Assembly: GCA_963850535.1 (NCBI GenBank)
Contig: CAWKMC010000036.1
Span: forward strand, 138,724-202,723
Reading direction: 5' to 3'
DNA length: 64,000 nt
From: JAMXLO01 sp963850535
Lineage (GTDB): Bacteria; Pseudomonadota; Alphaproteobacteria; Acetobacterales; Acetobacteraceae
A model generated the notes under the pieces. That model saw only the letters and a program-made list of their open reading frames with translations. It was not told the origin of the DNA and did no database searches. Made by a program: the position numbers and the translations under genes. Below are positions 53,560 through 61,524 of the stretch, piece by piece. Position 1 is the first letter of the stretch. Every line of letters begins with the position of its first letter.

Positions 53560-54663
53560 TCAGTTGCGCGGCATCCTCGCTATGCTCGGCGCATCAGGGT
53601 TCTGCGCCCGGTGGCGCAGCAGATGGTCGGCGAGCACGCAGGCAAGCATCGCCTCACCGACGGGGACGGCCCGGATGCCGACACAAGGATCGTGGCGGCC
53701 CCGGGTCGTGATCTCGATATCCTGTCCGGTCCGGTCCACTGTCTGGCGTGGTGTCAGGATCGAGCTGGTGGGCTTCACGGCAAACCGCGCCACGATCGGC
53801 TGTCCGGTGGAAATGCCGCCCAGGATGCCGCCGGCATGGTTGGAGGCGAATTCGACCACGCCGTCGCGCATGCGCATCTCATCGGCGTTGGCCTCGCCCG
53901 ACAGGGTCGCGGCAGCAAAGCCTTCGCCAATCTCTACACCCTTAACGGCGTTGATGGACATCAACGCCGCAGCGATCTCCGCGTCCAGCTTGCCGTAGAT
54001 CGGAGCGCCCAGTCCGGGAGACACGCCTTCTGCCACGACCTCGATCACGGCGCCGGCAGAGGAGCCGGCTTTGCGAACCTCGGTCAGATAGCCTTCCCAC
54101 ACGGCCGCTGTGTCCGGGTCGGGACAAAAGAACGGATTGGCGTCGACTGCATCCCAGTCCCAGCGAGAGCGATCGATCCGGTGGGGACCTATCTGTACCA
54201 GTGCGCCACGCAGGCGGATGCTGTCTCCCAGCACTCTACGCGCCACGCCTCCGGCCGCGACCCGCATCGCCGTTTCGCGAGCCGAGGACCGGCCTCCCCC
54301 GCGATAGTCGCGGATGCCGTACTTCAGTTCATAGGTGAGATCGGCGTGGCCGGGCCGGAACTGCGCGGCGATTGCCGAATAGTCGCGCGACCGTTGGTCG
54401 ACGTTGTCGATCTGCAGCGCGATCGGCGTGCCCGTGGTCAGGCCGTCGAACACGCCGGAAAGGATGCGGACCTGATCCGGCTCCTGGCGCTGGGTCGTAA
54501 ACCGCGACTGTCCAGGGCGCCGTCGATCCAGCCATGGCTGAATCTCTGCTTCGGATAGCGAAATACGCGGCGGGCAGCCGTCGACCACGCAACCGATCGC
54601 GGCCCCGTGGCTCTCGCCCCAGGTGGTGACGCGGAACAACTGGCCGAAGCTGTTGTGCGACAT
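53560..54663 (-). CDS. aroC: Chorismate synthase
   Basis: Last step of the shikimate pathway (EPSP to chorismate, FMN-dependent). 367 residues, intact. Signatures: FRVTTWGESHGAAIGCVVDG (signature 1), TQRQEPDQVRILSGVFDGLT, DYRGGGRSSARETAMRVAAG (signature 2, with the Arg/Ser contacts), and SILTPRQTVDRTGQDIEITT with RHDPCVGIRAVPVGEAMLA (signature 3). It follows fabI on the same strand across an 79-bp gap containing a GC-rich hairpin repeat. Confidence 0.96.
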   Translation of the reverse strand: MSHNSFGQLFRVTTWGESHGAAIGCVVDGCPPRISLSEAEIQPWLDRRRPGQSRFTTQRQEPDQVRILSGVFDGLTTGTPIALQIDNVDQRSRDYSAIAAQFRPGHADLTYELKYGIRDYRGGGRSSARETAMRVAAGGVARRVLGDSIRLRGALVQIGPHRIDRSRWDWDAVDANPFFCPDPDTAAVWEGYLTEVRKAGSSAGAVIEVVAEGVSPGLGAPIYGKLDAEIAAALMSINAVKGVEIGEGFAAATLSGEANADEMRMRDGVVEFASNHAGGILGGISTGQPIVARFAVKPTSSILTPRQTVDRTGQDIEITTRGRHDPCVGIRAVPVGEAMLACVLADHLLRHRAQNPDAPSIARMPRN

Positions 54664-54687
54664 GCGAACCTACCGACACACACTTGC

Positions 54688-54731
54688 TTCCCCTCCCCTC
54701 GCGGGAGGGGGGCTGGGGGAGGGGGCGGGGA
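54688..54731 (+). repeat. GC-rich hairpin repeat, copy 1
   Basis: Between fabI and aroC. CCCCTCCC (54690-54697) pairs with GGGAGGGG (54703-54710) around a CTCGC loop; a G-rich tail GCTGGGGGAGGGGGCGGGG follows. A near-identical unit lies between atpA and atpG (58646-58686) in the same orientation. Such elements are widely dispersed in alphaproteobacterial genomes. They may stabilise mRNA ends or act as attenuators; the G-runs could also form a quadruplex. Confidence 0.75.
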
Positions 54732-54742
54732 CATTCACGGCC

Positions 54743-55573
54743 TCATCCCTCCACGATCGAAATGTCGGGTGCCGCCGGGTTCTTCATCCCAACGATATGG
54801 TAGCCGCAGTCCACATGGTGCACTTCGCCGGTCACCCCGGCCGACAAATCCGACAAAAGATACACGGCAGCGCCGCCGACATCCTGAATGGTCACGTTGC
54901 GCTGCAGCGGCGCATTGAGCTGGTTCCAGCGCAGGATGTAGTGGAAATCGCCGATCCCAGCCGAGGCAAGGGTGCGGATCGGGCCTGCGCTGACCGCATT
55001 CACCCGAATGCCCTGCGATCCCAGGTCTGCCGCCATATAGCGCACCGAAGCCTCCAACGCCGCCTTCGCCACGCCCATCACGTTGTAGTGGGGCGTCCAC
55101 CTCTCCGCGCCGACATAGGTCAGCGTCAGCAGACTGCCGCCGGGGCGCATCATCGGCACGGCGCGCTGGGCCACTGCGACGAAGGAATAGCAGGAGATGT
55201 CGAGCGCCTGGACGAACGCCTCCCGCGGCGTGTCCAGGTAGCGCCCACGCAGGTACTGCTTGTCCGCGAAGGCGATCGCGTGCACCAGGAAGTCCAGCCC
55301 GTCCCACTGTTCGCGGAGTGCCGCGAACGCCGCGTCAATGCTGGCCTCTTCTCCGACATCGCACAGGAATAACCGTTGCGAACCCAAAGACTCGGCAAGC
55401 GGACGCACGCGGCGCCCGAGTGCGTCGACCTGATAAGTGAATGCCAGTTCCGCACCCTGTGCCGCGCATGCCGTGGCAATGCCCCAGCCAAGCGAGCGGT
55501 CGTTCGTCACCCCCATGATCAGCCCGCGCTTGCCTTGCATCAGCGTGCCTTTGACGGGGGCGCTGTCGGCCAT
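54743..55573 (-). CDS. fabI: Enoyl-ACP reductase FabI
   Basis: NADH-dependent enoyl-ACP reductase, last step of the elongation cycle and the triclosan target. 276 residues. The divergent SDR cofactor motif reads GLIMGVTNDRSLGWGIATAC; HAIAFADKQYLRGRYLDT is characteristic. The catalytic Tyr-x6-Lys is in WTPHYNVMGVAKAALEASVR, and AGPIRTLASAGIGDFHYILR is the substrate-binding loop of the FabI type. The start could also be the internal Met at residue 12 (MQGKRGLIMGVT). fabI stands apart from the fabD-G-acpP-F cluster. Confidence 0.95.
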   Translation of the reverse strand: MADSAPVKGTLMQGKRGLIMGVTNDRSLGWGIATACAAQGAELAFTYQVDALGRRVRPLAESLGSQRLFLCDVGEEASIDAAFAALREQWDGLDFLVHAIAFADKQYLRGRYLDTPREAFVQALDISCYSFVAVAQRAVPMMRPGGSLLTLTYVGAERWTPHYNVMGVAKAALEASVRYMAADLGSQGIRVNAVSAGPIRTLASAGIGDFHYILRWNQLNAPLQRNVTIQDVGGAAVYLLSDLSAGVTGEVHHVDCGYHIVGMKNPAAPDISIVEG

Positions 55574-55623
55574 GCTGGCTCCTCAACGATCTGTCTGATG
55601 GTCGTGGCACAGCCGACCGCATT

Positions 55624-55637
55624 GCGGCAAGTGCCGC
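55624..55637. terminator. Short perfect hairpin after vapC
   Basis: GCGGCA (55624-55629) and TGCCGC (55632-55637) form a 6-bp stem with a two-base loop, 12 bp downstream of the vapC stop on the minus strand. No T-tract is present, so its role in termination is uncertain. Confidence 0.3.
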
Positions 55638-55648
55638 CGCCGCGTGGC

Positions 55649-56059
55649 TTATAGCACGGTAACGCTTGCTGATCTCGCGGCCTTTTGCAGGGCGGCATCG
55701 AACGTCGCGAGTGGCAATAGCCGCCTTAGGCTCAGTTCCAAGTATGAGGCATCGTGTAAGGTGAGATCGTGGCGGGCGGCCAACACCATTGTATCGTTCC
55801 AAGCGTGCCCAGCGGCTTCGTGATCGACCACGATCGGCAATCGCGAAAGGTCCTCGAGATGCTCCCGCCGCGCTGCAGCAGTTAGCTTGCGTCGGCGCTC
55901 GACGAGCAGCAGGACATTGCCAACCTCAAAGCGCCAAATCGGCGGCACCGCGGCGCTATCCCCGATAATCTCGCGTAGAATGGCGAGCGCTCTGTTCGAT
56001 TGATCCTCCTGGATCAACGCCGCGATCGCTACAGAGGCGTCCAGGACGCAGATTGGCAT
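55649..56059 (-). CDS. vapC: PIN-domain toxin, VapC type
   Basis: 136-residue PIN-domain ribonuclease. The acidic active-site residues are visible: the first Asp in ICVLDASVAIAALIQED, Glu in IWRFEVGNVLLLVERRRK, Asp in LTLHDASYLELSLRRLLPLA and Asp in LATFDAALQKAA. The start is the ATG at 56059, 14 bp after the antitoxin stop; a start at 56098 overlapping the antitoxin is possible but would add residues not typical of PIN domains. VapC toxins typically cut tRNA or rRNA. Together with the upstream antitoxin it forms a complete type II module. Confidence 0.88.
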   Translation of the reverse strand: MPICVLDASVAIAALIQEDQSNRALAILREIIGDSAAVPPIWRFEVGNVLLLVERRRKLTAAARREHLEDLSRLPIVVDHEAAGHAWNDTMVLAARHDLTLHDASYLELSLRRLLPLATFDAALQKAARSASVTVL

Positions 56060-56073
56060 GCCGGGTGGCTTGC

Positions 56074-56352
56074 TCAGCGGCGCCCTTCTTTGCGCCAAGC
56101 TCGGATCTCATCGCTGGTGATTTGAACCCCCCGATGAGCCAGCCGCTCGCGTCTGGCCGTGATCCTGTCCAGCGCATCGATCGCCTGGGCAACGTCATCA
56201 GAGCGTTCGGGGACGAGACGTGCGACCGGGCGGCCATGTCTGGTGATGACGATCTGTTCCCCCTTCTCCACCCGATCGAGCAGCTCGGACAGGCGCGTTT
56301 CGGCATCGTAGGCACCGACGGAGCTAAAGGTAGGAGGGATGGTTTCATCCAT
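56074..56352 (-). CDS. Antitoxin of the Phd/YefM family (VapB-like)
   Basis: 92-residue antitoxin preceding the PIN toxin. The N-terminal Phd/YefM fold shows VGAYDAETRLSELLDRVEKG then EQIVITRHGRPVARLVPE, the family signature, which dimerises and binds the operon promoter. The C-terminal region (ITARRERLAHRGVQITSDEI RAW-type end) is expected to neutralise the toxin. The order antitoxin-toxin with a 14-bp gap is standard. Autoregulation at the upstream region is expected, but no operator palindrome was identified. Confidence 0.87.
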   Translation of the reverse strand: MDETIPPTFSSVGAYDAETRLSELLDRVEKGEQIVITRHGRPVARLVPERSDDVAQAIDALDRITARRERLAHRGVQITSDEIRAWRKEGRR

Positions 56353-56531
56353 AGATCATTTCTAGACCAGTCGGCCGACCGGTTCAAATACGCCGCCCGG
56401 CGCTCTGTTGCTAGGCACCAGACCCCATGCTAGACGCCGCGCGCCGGGAACTTGCCCCCGCGAAGGCGGGGCGCCGGCCCTCCACCCACGCTCGCGCCTC
56501 AGCGCGACCCCGGAACAGGGAACGATAACTG

Positions 56532-57097
56532 GTGTCAGGCGCAACGACGATTGCATCCGGCGGCGGCCTGACCGACCGCTACGCGATGGCACTGTATGCC
56601 CATGCGGATGAACAGCACGCGCTCGACACAGTGGTTTCGGAGATGGAGACCCTTGGCCGGCTGATCGACGCCAGCCCCGATTTCCAGCGCCTGCTGGGCT
56701 CTCCGCTGATCGATGTAAACCAGGCCACCAGGGCGGCGCTCGCTGTGCTGGAGCAGGAGGGATTCTTAAGCCGGTACGTGACTTCGTGGGCGTCGTCGCC
56801 GCCAACCGCCGCCTGCGCAACCTGCGCGCCATCGTTACCGCCTTCGCCCATCTGGTCGCCGAAAGACGCGGCATCGTCACGGCGCACGTCGCATCCGCGC
56901 ATCCACTGTCCGACGTGCAGCGCCAACAATTGCGCGCCCGGCTGATCGAGGCAGGCTACGGCAACGTCAACATCCACGAGTTTGTGGAACCTGATCTGCT
57001 CGGCGGTCTGGTCGTGCGCATTGGGGCAAGGCTATACGACACCTCACTCAAATCCCGGCTGCAACGACTGCAGTACGCGATGAAGGGAGCCGCCTGA
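56532..57097 (+). CDS. atpH: ATP synthase F1 subunit delta, frame broken
   Basis: Peripheral-stalk subunit linking F1 to Fo. It starts at a GTG at 56532; the N-terminal helical bundle is LTDRYAMALYAHADEQHALD, METLGRLIDASPDFQRLLGS and TRAALAVLEQEGF. A one-base loss near 56768 (TTCTTAAG) breaks the frame; the other frame continues KPVRDFVGVVAANRRLRNLR and ends in the OSCP signature GYGNVNIHEFVEPDLLGGLV and DTSLKSRLQRLQYAMKG. The corrected length is about 187 residues. First gene of atpHAGDC; atpA follows after one base. Confidence 0.92.
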
Positions 57098-57098
57098 T

Positions 57099-58631
57099 AT
57101 GGAGATCCGCCCCGCCGAGATCTCGGAGATACTGAAGAAGCAGATTGCCGCCTTCGACACCGAGGCCAATGTCGCCGAGACCGGCCAGGTGCTGTCGGTC
57201 GGCGATGGCATTGCCCGTGTGTTCGGACTGCAGAACTGCATGGCCGGCGAGATGGTCGAATTCCCCGGGGCCGGCCTGCGTGGCATGGCGCTGAACCTGG
57301 AAACCGACAATGTCGGCGTGGTGATCTTCGGTGACGACAGGCAGATCCGTGAAGGCGACACCGTGTCGCGCACGGGCGCCATCGTCGACGTTCCGGTCGG
57401 CGATGCGCTGCTTGGCCGCGTGGTGGACGCGCTCGGCAATCCGATCGACGGCAAGGGCCCGATTGTCTCCTCCGAGCGCCGCCGCGTCGAAGTTAAGGCG
57501 CCCGGCATCATCCCGCGCAAGTCGGTGCACGAGCCGATGCAGACCGGCCTGAAGGCGATCGATGCGCTGATCCCGATCGGCCGCGGCCAGCGCGAGTTGA
57601 TCATCGGCGACCGCCAGACCGGCAAGACCGCGGTGATCATCGACACGATCATCAACCAGAAGAACATCAACGCCGGCGGCGACGAGAAGCGCAAGCTCTA
57701 CTGCATTTACGTCGCGGTCGGGCAGAAGCGCTCCACTGTCGCGCAGCTGGTGCAGACGCTCGAGGAATACGGCGCGCTCGACTATTCGATCGTCGTCGCC
57801 GCCACGGCATCAGACCCGGCACCGATGCAGTACCTGGCGCCGTACACAGGCTGCACCATGGGCGAGCATTTCCGCGACAATGGCCGCCACGCAGTGATCT
57901 TCTATGACGATCTGTCGAAGCAGGCCGTGTCATATCGCCAGATGTCGCTGCTTCTGCGTCGGCCGCCAGGTCGCGAGGCGTTCCCTGGCGACGTGTTCTA
58001 CCTGCACTCGCGGCTGCTCGAGCGGGCCGCGAAGATGAACGACGAATATGGTGCCGGGTCGTTGACCGCTCTGCCGGTGATCGAGACGCAGGCCGGTGAC
58101 GTGTCGGCGTACATCCCGACCAACGTGATTTCGATCACCGATGGGCAGATCTTCCTGGAGACCGAGCTGTTTTTCCGCGGCATCCGCCCGGCAGTGAACG
58201 TCGGCATTTCCGTGTCACGCGTGGGATCGGCCGCGCAGGTGCGCGCGATGAAGCAGGTCGCCGGACGCATCAAGCTGGAACTGGCGCAGTACCGCGAAAT
58301 GGCGGCCTTCGCTCAGTTTTCCTCGGATCTTGACGCTTCGACGCAGCAATTGCTCGCGCGTGGCTCGCGGCTGACCGAGTTGTTGAAGCAGCCGCAGTTC
58401 AAGCCGGTGCCGATCGAAGAGCAGGTGGTGGCGATCTTCGCCGGCGTGCGTGGCTATCTGGACCGGATCGATGTCGGCCGCGTCGGCGCGTTCGAGCAGA
58501 TGCTGCTGTCAGAGATCAAGTCGCGTGAGCCGACGATCCTGGACGCGATCCGCACCGACCTGGAGATCAAGCCGGACACCGAGAAGAAGTTGACCGGCTT
58601 CCTCGACAACTTCGCCAAGAGCTTCGCTTGA
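57099..58631 (+). CDS. atpA: ATP synthase F1 subunit alpha
   Basis: Non-catalytic nucleotide-binding subunit of the F1 hexamer. 510 residues, intact. It begins MEIRPAEISEILKKQIAAFD, has the beta-barrel region GDGIARVFGLQNCMAGEMVE, the Walker A GDRQTGKTAVIIDTI near residue 170, the alpha/beta signature PAVNVGISVSRVGSAAQ and the arginine finger within it. The C-terminal helical domain ends TGFLDNFAKSFA. A GC-rich hairpin repeat separates it from atpG. Confidence 0.97.
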   Translation: MEIRPAEISEILKKQIAAFDTEANVAETGQVLSVGDGIARVFGLQNCMAGEMVEFPGAGLRGMALNLETDNVGVVIFGDDRQIREGDTVSRTGAIVDVPVGDALLGRVVDALGNPIDGKGPIVSSERRRVEVKAPGIIPRKSVHEPMQTGLKAIDALIPIGRGQRELIIGDRQTGKTAVIIDTIINQKNINAGGDEKRKLYCIYVAVGQKRSTVAQLVQTLEEYGALDYSIVVAATASDPAPMQYLAPYTGCTMGEHFRDNGRHAVIFYDDLSKQAVSYRQMSLLLRRPPGREAFPGDVFYLHSRLLERAAKMNDEYGAGSLTALPVIETQAGDVSAYIPTNVISITDGQIFLETELFFRGIRPAVNVGISVSRVGSAAQVRAMKQVAGRIKLELAQYREMAAFAQFSSDLDASTQQLLARGSRLTELLKQPQFKPVPIEEQVVAIFAGVRGYLDRIDVGRVGAFEQMLLSEIKSREPTILDAIRTDLEIKPDTEKKLTGFLDNFAKSFA

Positions 58632-58645
58632 GGGTTGTTCTGAAA

Positions 58646-58686
58646 CTCCCCCTCCACTCGCGGGAGGGGGTTGGGGGGAGGGGGCC
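58646..58686 (+). repeat. GC-rich hairpin repeat, copy 2, inside the atp operon
   Basis: CCCCCTCC (58648-58655) pairs with GGAGGGGG (58663-58670) around ACTCGCG, followed by the same G-rich tail as copy 1 (TTGGGGGGAGGGGGC). It fills the 61-bp atpA-atpG gap and ends just seven bases before the atpG start codon, so it would lie within the ribosome-loading region. Confidence 0.75.
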
Positions 58687-58692
58687 GAATTA

Positions 58693-59574
58693 ATGCCCAG
58701 CCTGAAAGACCTTCGCGTCCGCATCAACAGCGTGAAGTCGACCCAGAAGATTACCTCCGCCATGAAGATGGTGGCGGCCTCGAAGCTGCGCCGCGCACAG
58801 GCGCAGGCTGAGGCAGCACGGCCATACGCTGAAAGGATGGAGCGCATGCTCCGCGCGTTGGCGGCATCGGTGTCCGATATGCCGAACGCACCGCCACTTC
58901 TGGCCGGCACCGGCAAGGACCAGACTTGGCTGCTGGTGCCTGTCACGGCCGACCGCGGCCTCGCAGGCGCATTCAATGCCAATATCGGACGACATACGCG
59001 GACGCTGGCGCGGCGATTGGAGGCTGAGGGCAAGACGGTCAAGATCCTGCCGGTCGGCCGCAAGGGACGCGACTACCTGCGGCGAGAATTGGCGAGCCGC
59101 ATCACCGGCGACATCTCCTACGCCGGCAAGCGGCGCCTCGAGTTCGCCGATGCTGCGGAGGTCTCCGAGCGTATTACTGCAATGCTGAACGCCGGCGAAA
59201 TCGATGGCTGCATTCTGATCTATAACCGCTTCCGCTCGGTGATCTCGCAGATCGTCACGGAGCAGCAGCTGATACCCGCGCCCCCACCACCGGAAGGCGA
59301 GGTGATCGACCTCGGCGGTGCAACCTACGAATTCGAGCCGGACGAAGACACCATCCTGGCGCGGCTCCTTCCACAGGCGTTGGCCGTGGCGGTGTTCCGC
59401 GCGCTGCTGGAGAGCGCTGCGGGCGAGCATGGCGCGCGCATGACGGCAATGGACAATGCGACGCGCAACGCGGGCGACATGATCAAGCGTCTGACGCTGA
59501 ACTATAACCGTGCGCGGCAGGCGAACATCACCAAAGAACTCATCGAGATCATCTCCGGCGCGGAAGCCGTCTGA
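58693..59574 (+). CDS. atpG: ATP synthase F1 subunit gamma
   Basis: Central rotor shaft of F1. 293 residues, intact. It begins with the conserved MPSLKDLRVRINSVKSTQKI and TSAMKMVAASKLRRAQ helix, has the Rossmann-like domain with PVTADRGLAGAFNANIGRHT, and ends with the second long helix EHGARMTAMDNATRNAGDMI and TLNYNRARQANITKELIEII, the gamma signature. No ordinary purine-rich ribosome site is distinguishable from the GC-rich repeat directly upstream. Confidence 0.97.
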   Translation: MPSLKDLRVRINSVKSTQKITSAMKMVAASKLRRAQAQAEAARPYAERMERMLRALAASVSDMPNAPPLLAGTGKDQTWLLVPVTADRGLAGAFNANIGRHTRTLARRLEAEGKTVKILPVGRKGRDYLRRELASRITGDISYAGKRRLEFADAAEVSERITAMLNAGEIDGCILIYNRFRSVISQIVTEQQLIPAPPPPEGEVIDLGGATYEFEPDEDTILARLLPQALAVAVFRALLESAAGEHGARMTAMDNATRNAGDMIKRLTLNYNRARQANITKELIEIISGAEAV

Positions 59575-59590
59575 TAGGGGCAATCGAGCT

Positions 59591-61024
59591 ATGGCAAGCA
59601 ATATCGTTGGACGCGTGACCCAGGTGATGGGCGCCGTCATAGACGTGCAGTTCGATGGGGATCTGCCGTACATTCAAAACGCGCTGCACACCAAGATCGC
59701 GGATCGGACGCTGGTGCTGGAAGTGGCGCAGGAACTCGGCGAGCGCACGGTGCGCTGCATCGCCATGGACAGCACCGATGGCATCGTACGCGGCCAGGAG
59801 GTGGTGGACACCGGCGGCCCGATCACCGTTCCTGTCGGTCCGGCCACGCTGGGCCGCATCCTCAACGTGATCGGCGAGCCGATCGACGAACAGGGGCCGC
59901 TCAATACCGACAAGCGTTATCCGATCCACCGCGATGCGCCGACCTTCGAGGAGCAGGCGACCTCAGCAGAGATCCTTGTCACCGGCATCAAGGTGGTCGA
60001 CTTGTTGGCGCCTTACCTGAAGGGCGGCAAGGTCGGGCTGTTCGGTGGCGCCGGTGTCGGCAAAACGGTGATCATTCAGGAGCTGATCAACAACATTGCC
60101 AAGGCGCATGGCGGTGTGTCGGTGTTCGCGGGCGTCGGCGAGCGCACGCGTGAAGGCAACGACCTCTACCATGAGATGATCGACGCCGGCGTGATCCGGA
60201 TGGAAGACCACAAGATCGTCGAAGGCTCCAAGGTGGCGCTGATGTACGGCCAGATGAACGAGCCGCCGGGTGCGCGCGCTCGCGTCGGCCTGTCGGGGCT
60301 GTCGCTGGCGGAATACTTCCGCGACGAAGAAGGCCAGGACGTGCTGTTCTTCGTCGACAACATATTCCGCTTCACTCAGGCTGGCGCCGAGGTGTCGGCG
60401 CTGCTGGGCCGCATCCCTTCGGCGGTGGGCTATCAGCCGACGCTGGCAACTGATATGGGCGCACTGCAGGAACGGATCACTTCCACCAAAAAGGGCTCGA
60501 TTACCTCGGTGCAGGCGATCTACGTGCCGGCCGACGATTTGACCGATCCCGCGCCGGCCACATCGTTCGCGCACTTGGATGCCACTACCGTGCTGTCACG
60601 GCAGATCGCCGAGTTGGGGATTTATCCGGCGGTGGACCCGCTGGATTCGACGTCGCGTTCGCTCGATCCACGCATCGTCGGCGAAGAGCACTATAACGTC
60701 GCGCGCGAGACGCAGCGCATCCTGCAGACCTACAAGTCGCTGCAGGACATCATCGCCATCCTTGGCATGGACGAGCTGTCGGAAGAGGACAAGCTGGTCG
60801 TTGCGCGGGCGCGCAAGATCCAGCGCTTCCTGTCACAGCCGTTCCATGTGGCCGAAGTATTCACCGGCTTCCCCGGTATTTTCGTGCCCGTTGCCGACAC
60901 GATCCGCAGCTTCAAGGCGATCTGCGCCGGCGAATACGACCACCTGCCCGAGGCCGCATTCTACATGGTCGGCACCATCGAGGACGCAGTGAAGAAGTCC
61001 GAGACGCTGACAGCCACGGCGTAG
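59591..61024 (+). CDS. atpD: ATP synthase F1 subunit beta
   Basis: Catalytic subunit. 477 residues from the ATG at 59591, 16 bp after atpG; a longer in-frame start would begin inside atpG. It begins NIVGRVTQVMGAVIDVQFDG, has Walker A GLFGGAGVGKTVIIQELI near residue 155, the catalytic Glu in AGVGERTREGNDLYHEM, Walker B VLFFVDNIFRFTQAG, and the signature region PATSFAHLDATTVLSRQIAE with LGIYPAVDPLDSTSRSLDP. The DELSEED-like segment is MDELSEEDKLVVARARK. Confidence 0.97.
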   Translation: MASNIVGRVTQVMGAVIDVQFDGDLPYIQNALHTKIADRTLVLEVAQELGERTVRCIAMDSTDGIVRGQEVVDTGGPITVPVGPATLGRILNVIGEPIDEQGPLNTDKRYPIHRDAPTFEEQATSAEILVTGIKVVDLLAPYLKGGKVGLFGGAGVGKTVIIQELINNIAKAHGGVSVFAGVGERTREGNDLYHEMIDAGVIRMEDHKIVEGSKVALMYGQMNEPPGARARVGLSGLSLAEYFRDEEGQDVLFFVDNIFRFTQAGAEVSALLGRIPSAVGYQPTLATDMGALQERITSTKKGSITSVQAIYVPADDLTDPAPATSFAHLDATTVLSRQIAELGIYPAVDPLDSTSRSLDPRIVGEEHYNVARETQRILQTYKSLQDIIAILGMDELSEEDKLVVARARKIQRFLSQPFHVAEVFTGFPGIFVPVADTIRSFKAICAGEYDHLPEAAFYMVGTIEDAVKKSETLTATA

Positions 61025-61045
61025 GCGCTGTGAGCCATCCCCTCC

Positions 61046-61080
61046 GTCATGGCCGGGCTTGGCGCGGCCATCCACGTCTT
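61046..61080 (+). repeat. Dispersed alphaproteobacterial hairpin repeat between atpD and atpC
   Basis: ATGGCCG (61049-61055) and CGGCCAT (61065-61071) form a 7-bp stem within the longer phrase CGTCATGGCCGGGCTTG...ATCCACGTCTT. This phrase matches a repeat family seen many times in alphaproteobacterial intergenic DNA (recalled). It lies between atpD and atpC, 24 bp after the atpD stop and 14 bp before the atpC start. Confidence 0.65.
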
Positions 61081-61094
61081 AAGGGCAACCGAGC

Positions 61095-61521
61095 ATGCCG
61101 GTAAACCTTGAAATTGTCAGTCCCGAACGGCTCCTGCTGGCGCGGCCGGTGGAGATGGTGGTGATCCCCGCCAGCGAAGGCGACATGGGTGTATTGGAAG
61201 GACACGCGCCAGCCATCGTCATGCTGCGGGGTGGGGTCATCGCGCTGTATGAGGACGACAAGATCACTGATCAGATGTACGTCGCGGGTGGTTTTGCCGA
61301 GGTGACGCCGGAGCGCTGCACGGTACTGGCGAACGAGGTACTGGCGCCCAGCCGACCTGTCGCGCGAGGAAGGTGAGCGGCGACTTGCCACAGCGGAAGA
61401 GGCACTGGCACAGGTCGAGGCCAACGACGTTGCAGCCGAAGAGATGGCCCTGGAGCGCGTGCAGTCAGCGCGTGCCTTGGTCGAGGCAGTCGACACGTTG
61501 TTGACGGGCGGCGGGCGATAG
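61095..61521 (+). CDS. atpC: ATP synthase F1 subunit epsilon, frame broken
   Basis: Rotor-associated regulatory subunit. The N-terminal beta-sandwich reads MPVNLEIVSPERLLLARPVE, VVIPASEGDMGVLEGHAPAI and YVAGGFAEVTPERCTVLANE. A one-base shift near 61350 follows EVLAP; the other frame gives ADLSREEGERRLATAEEALA and the C-terminal helical hairpin up to DTLLTGGGR, stop at 61521. The corrected length of about 141 residues is normal. Last gene of the F1 operon, four bases before the patB-like gene. Confidence 0.9.
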
Positions 61522-61524
61522 CGA

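Noticed and set aside
56532..61521. Absence of Fo genes from the ATP synthase operon as unusual
   Set aside because: Separate F1 and Fo operons are normal in alphaproteobacteria.
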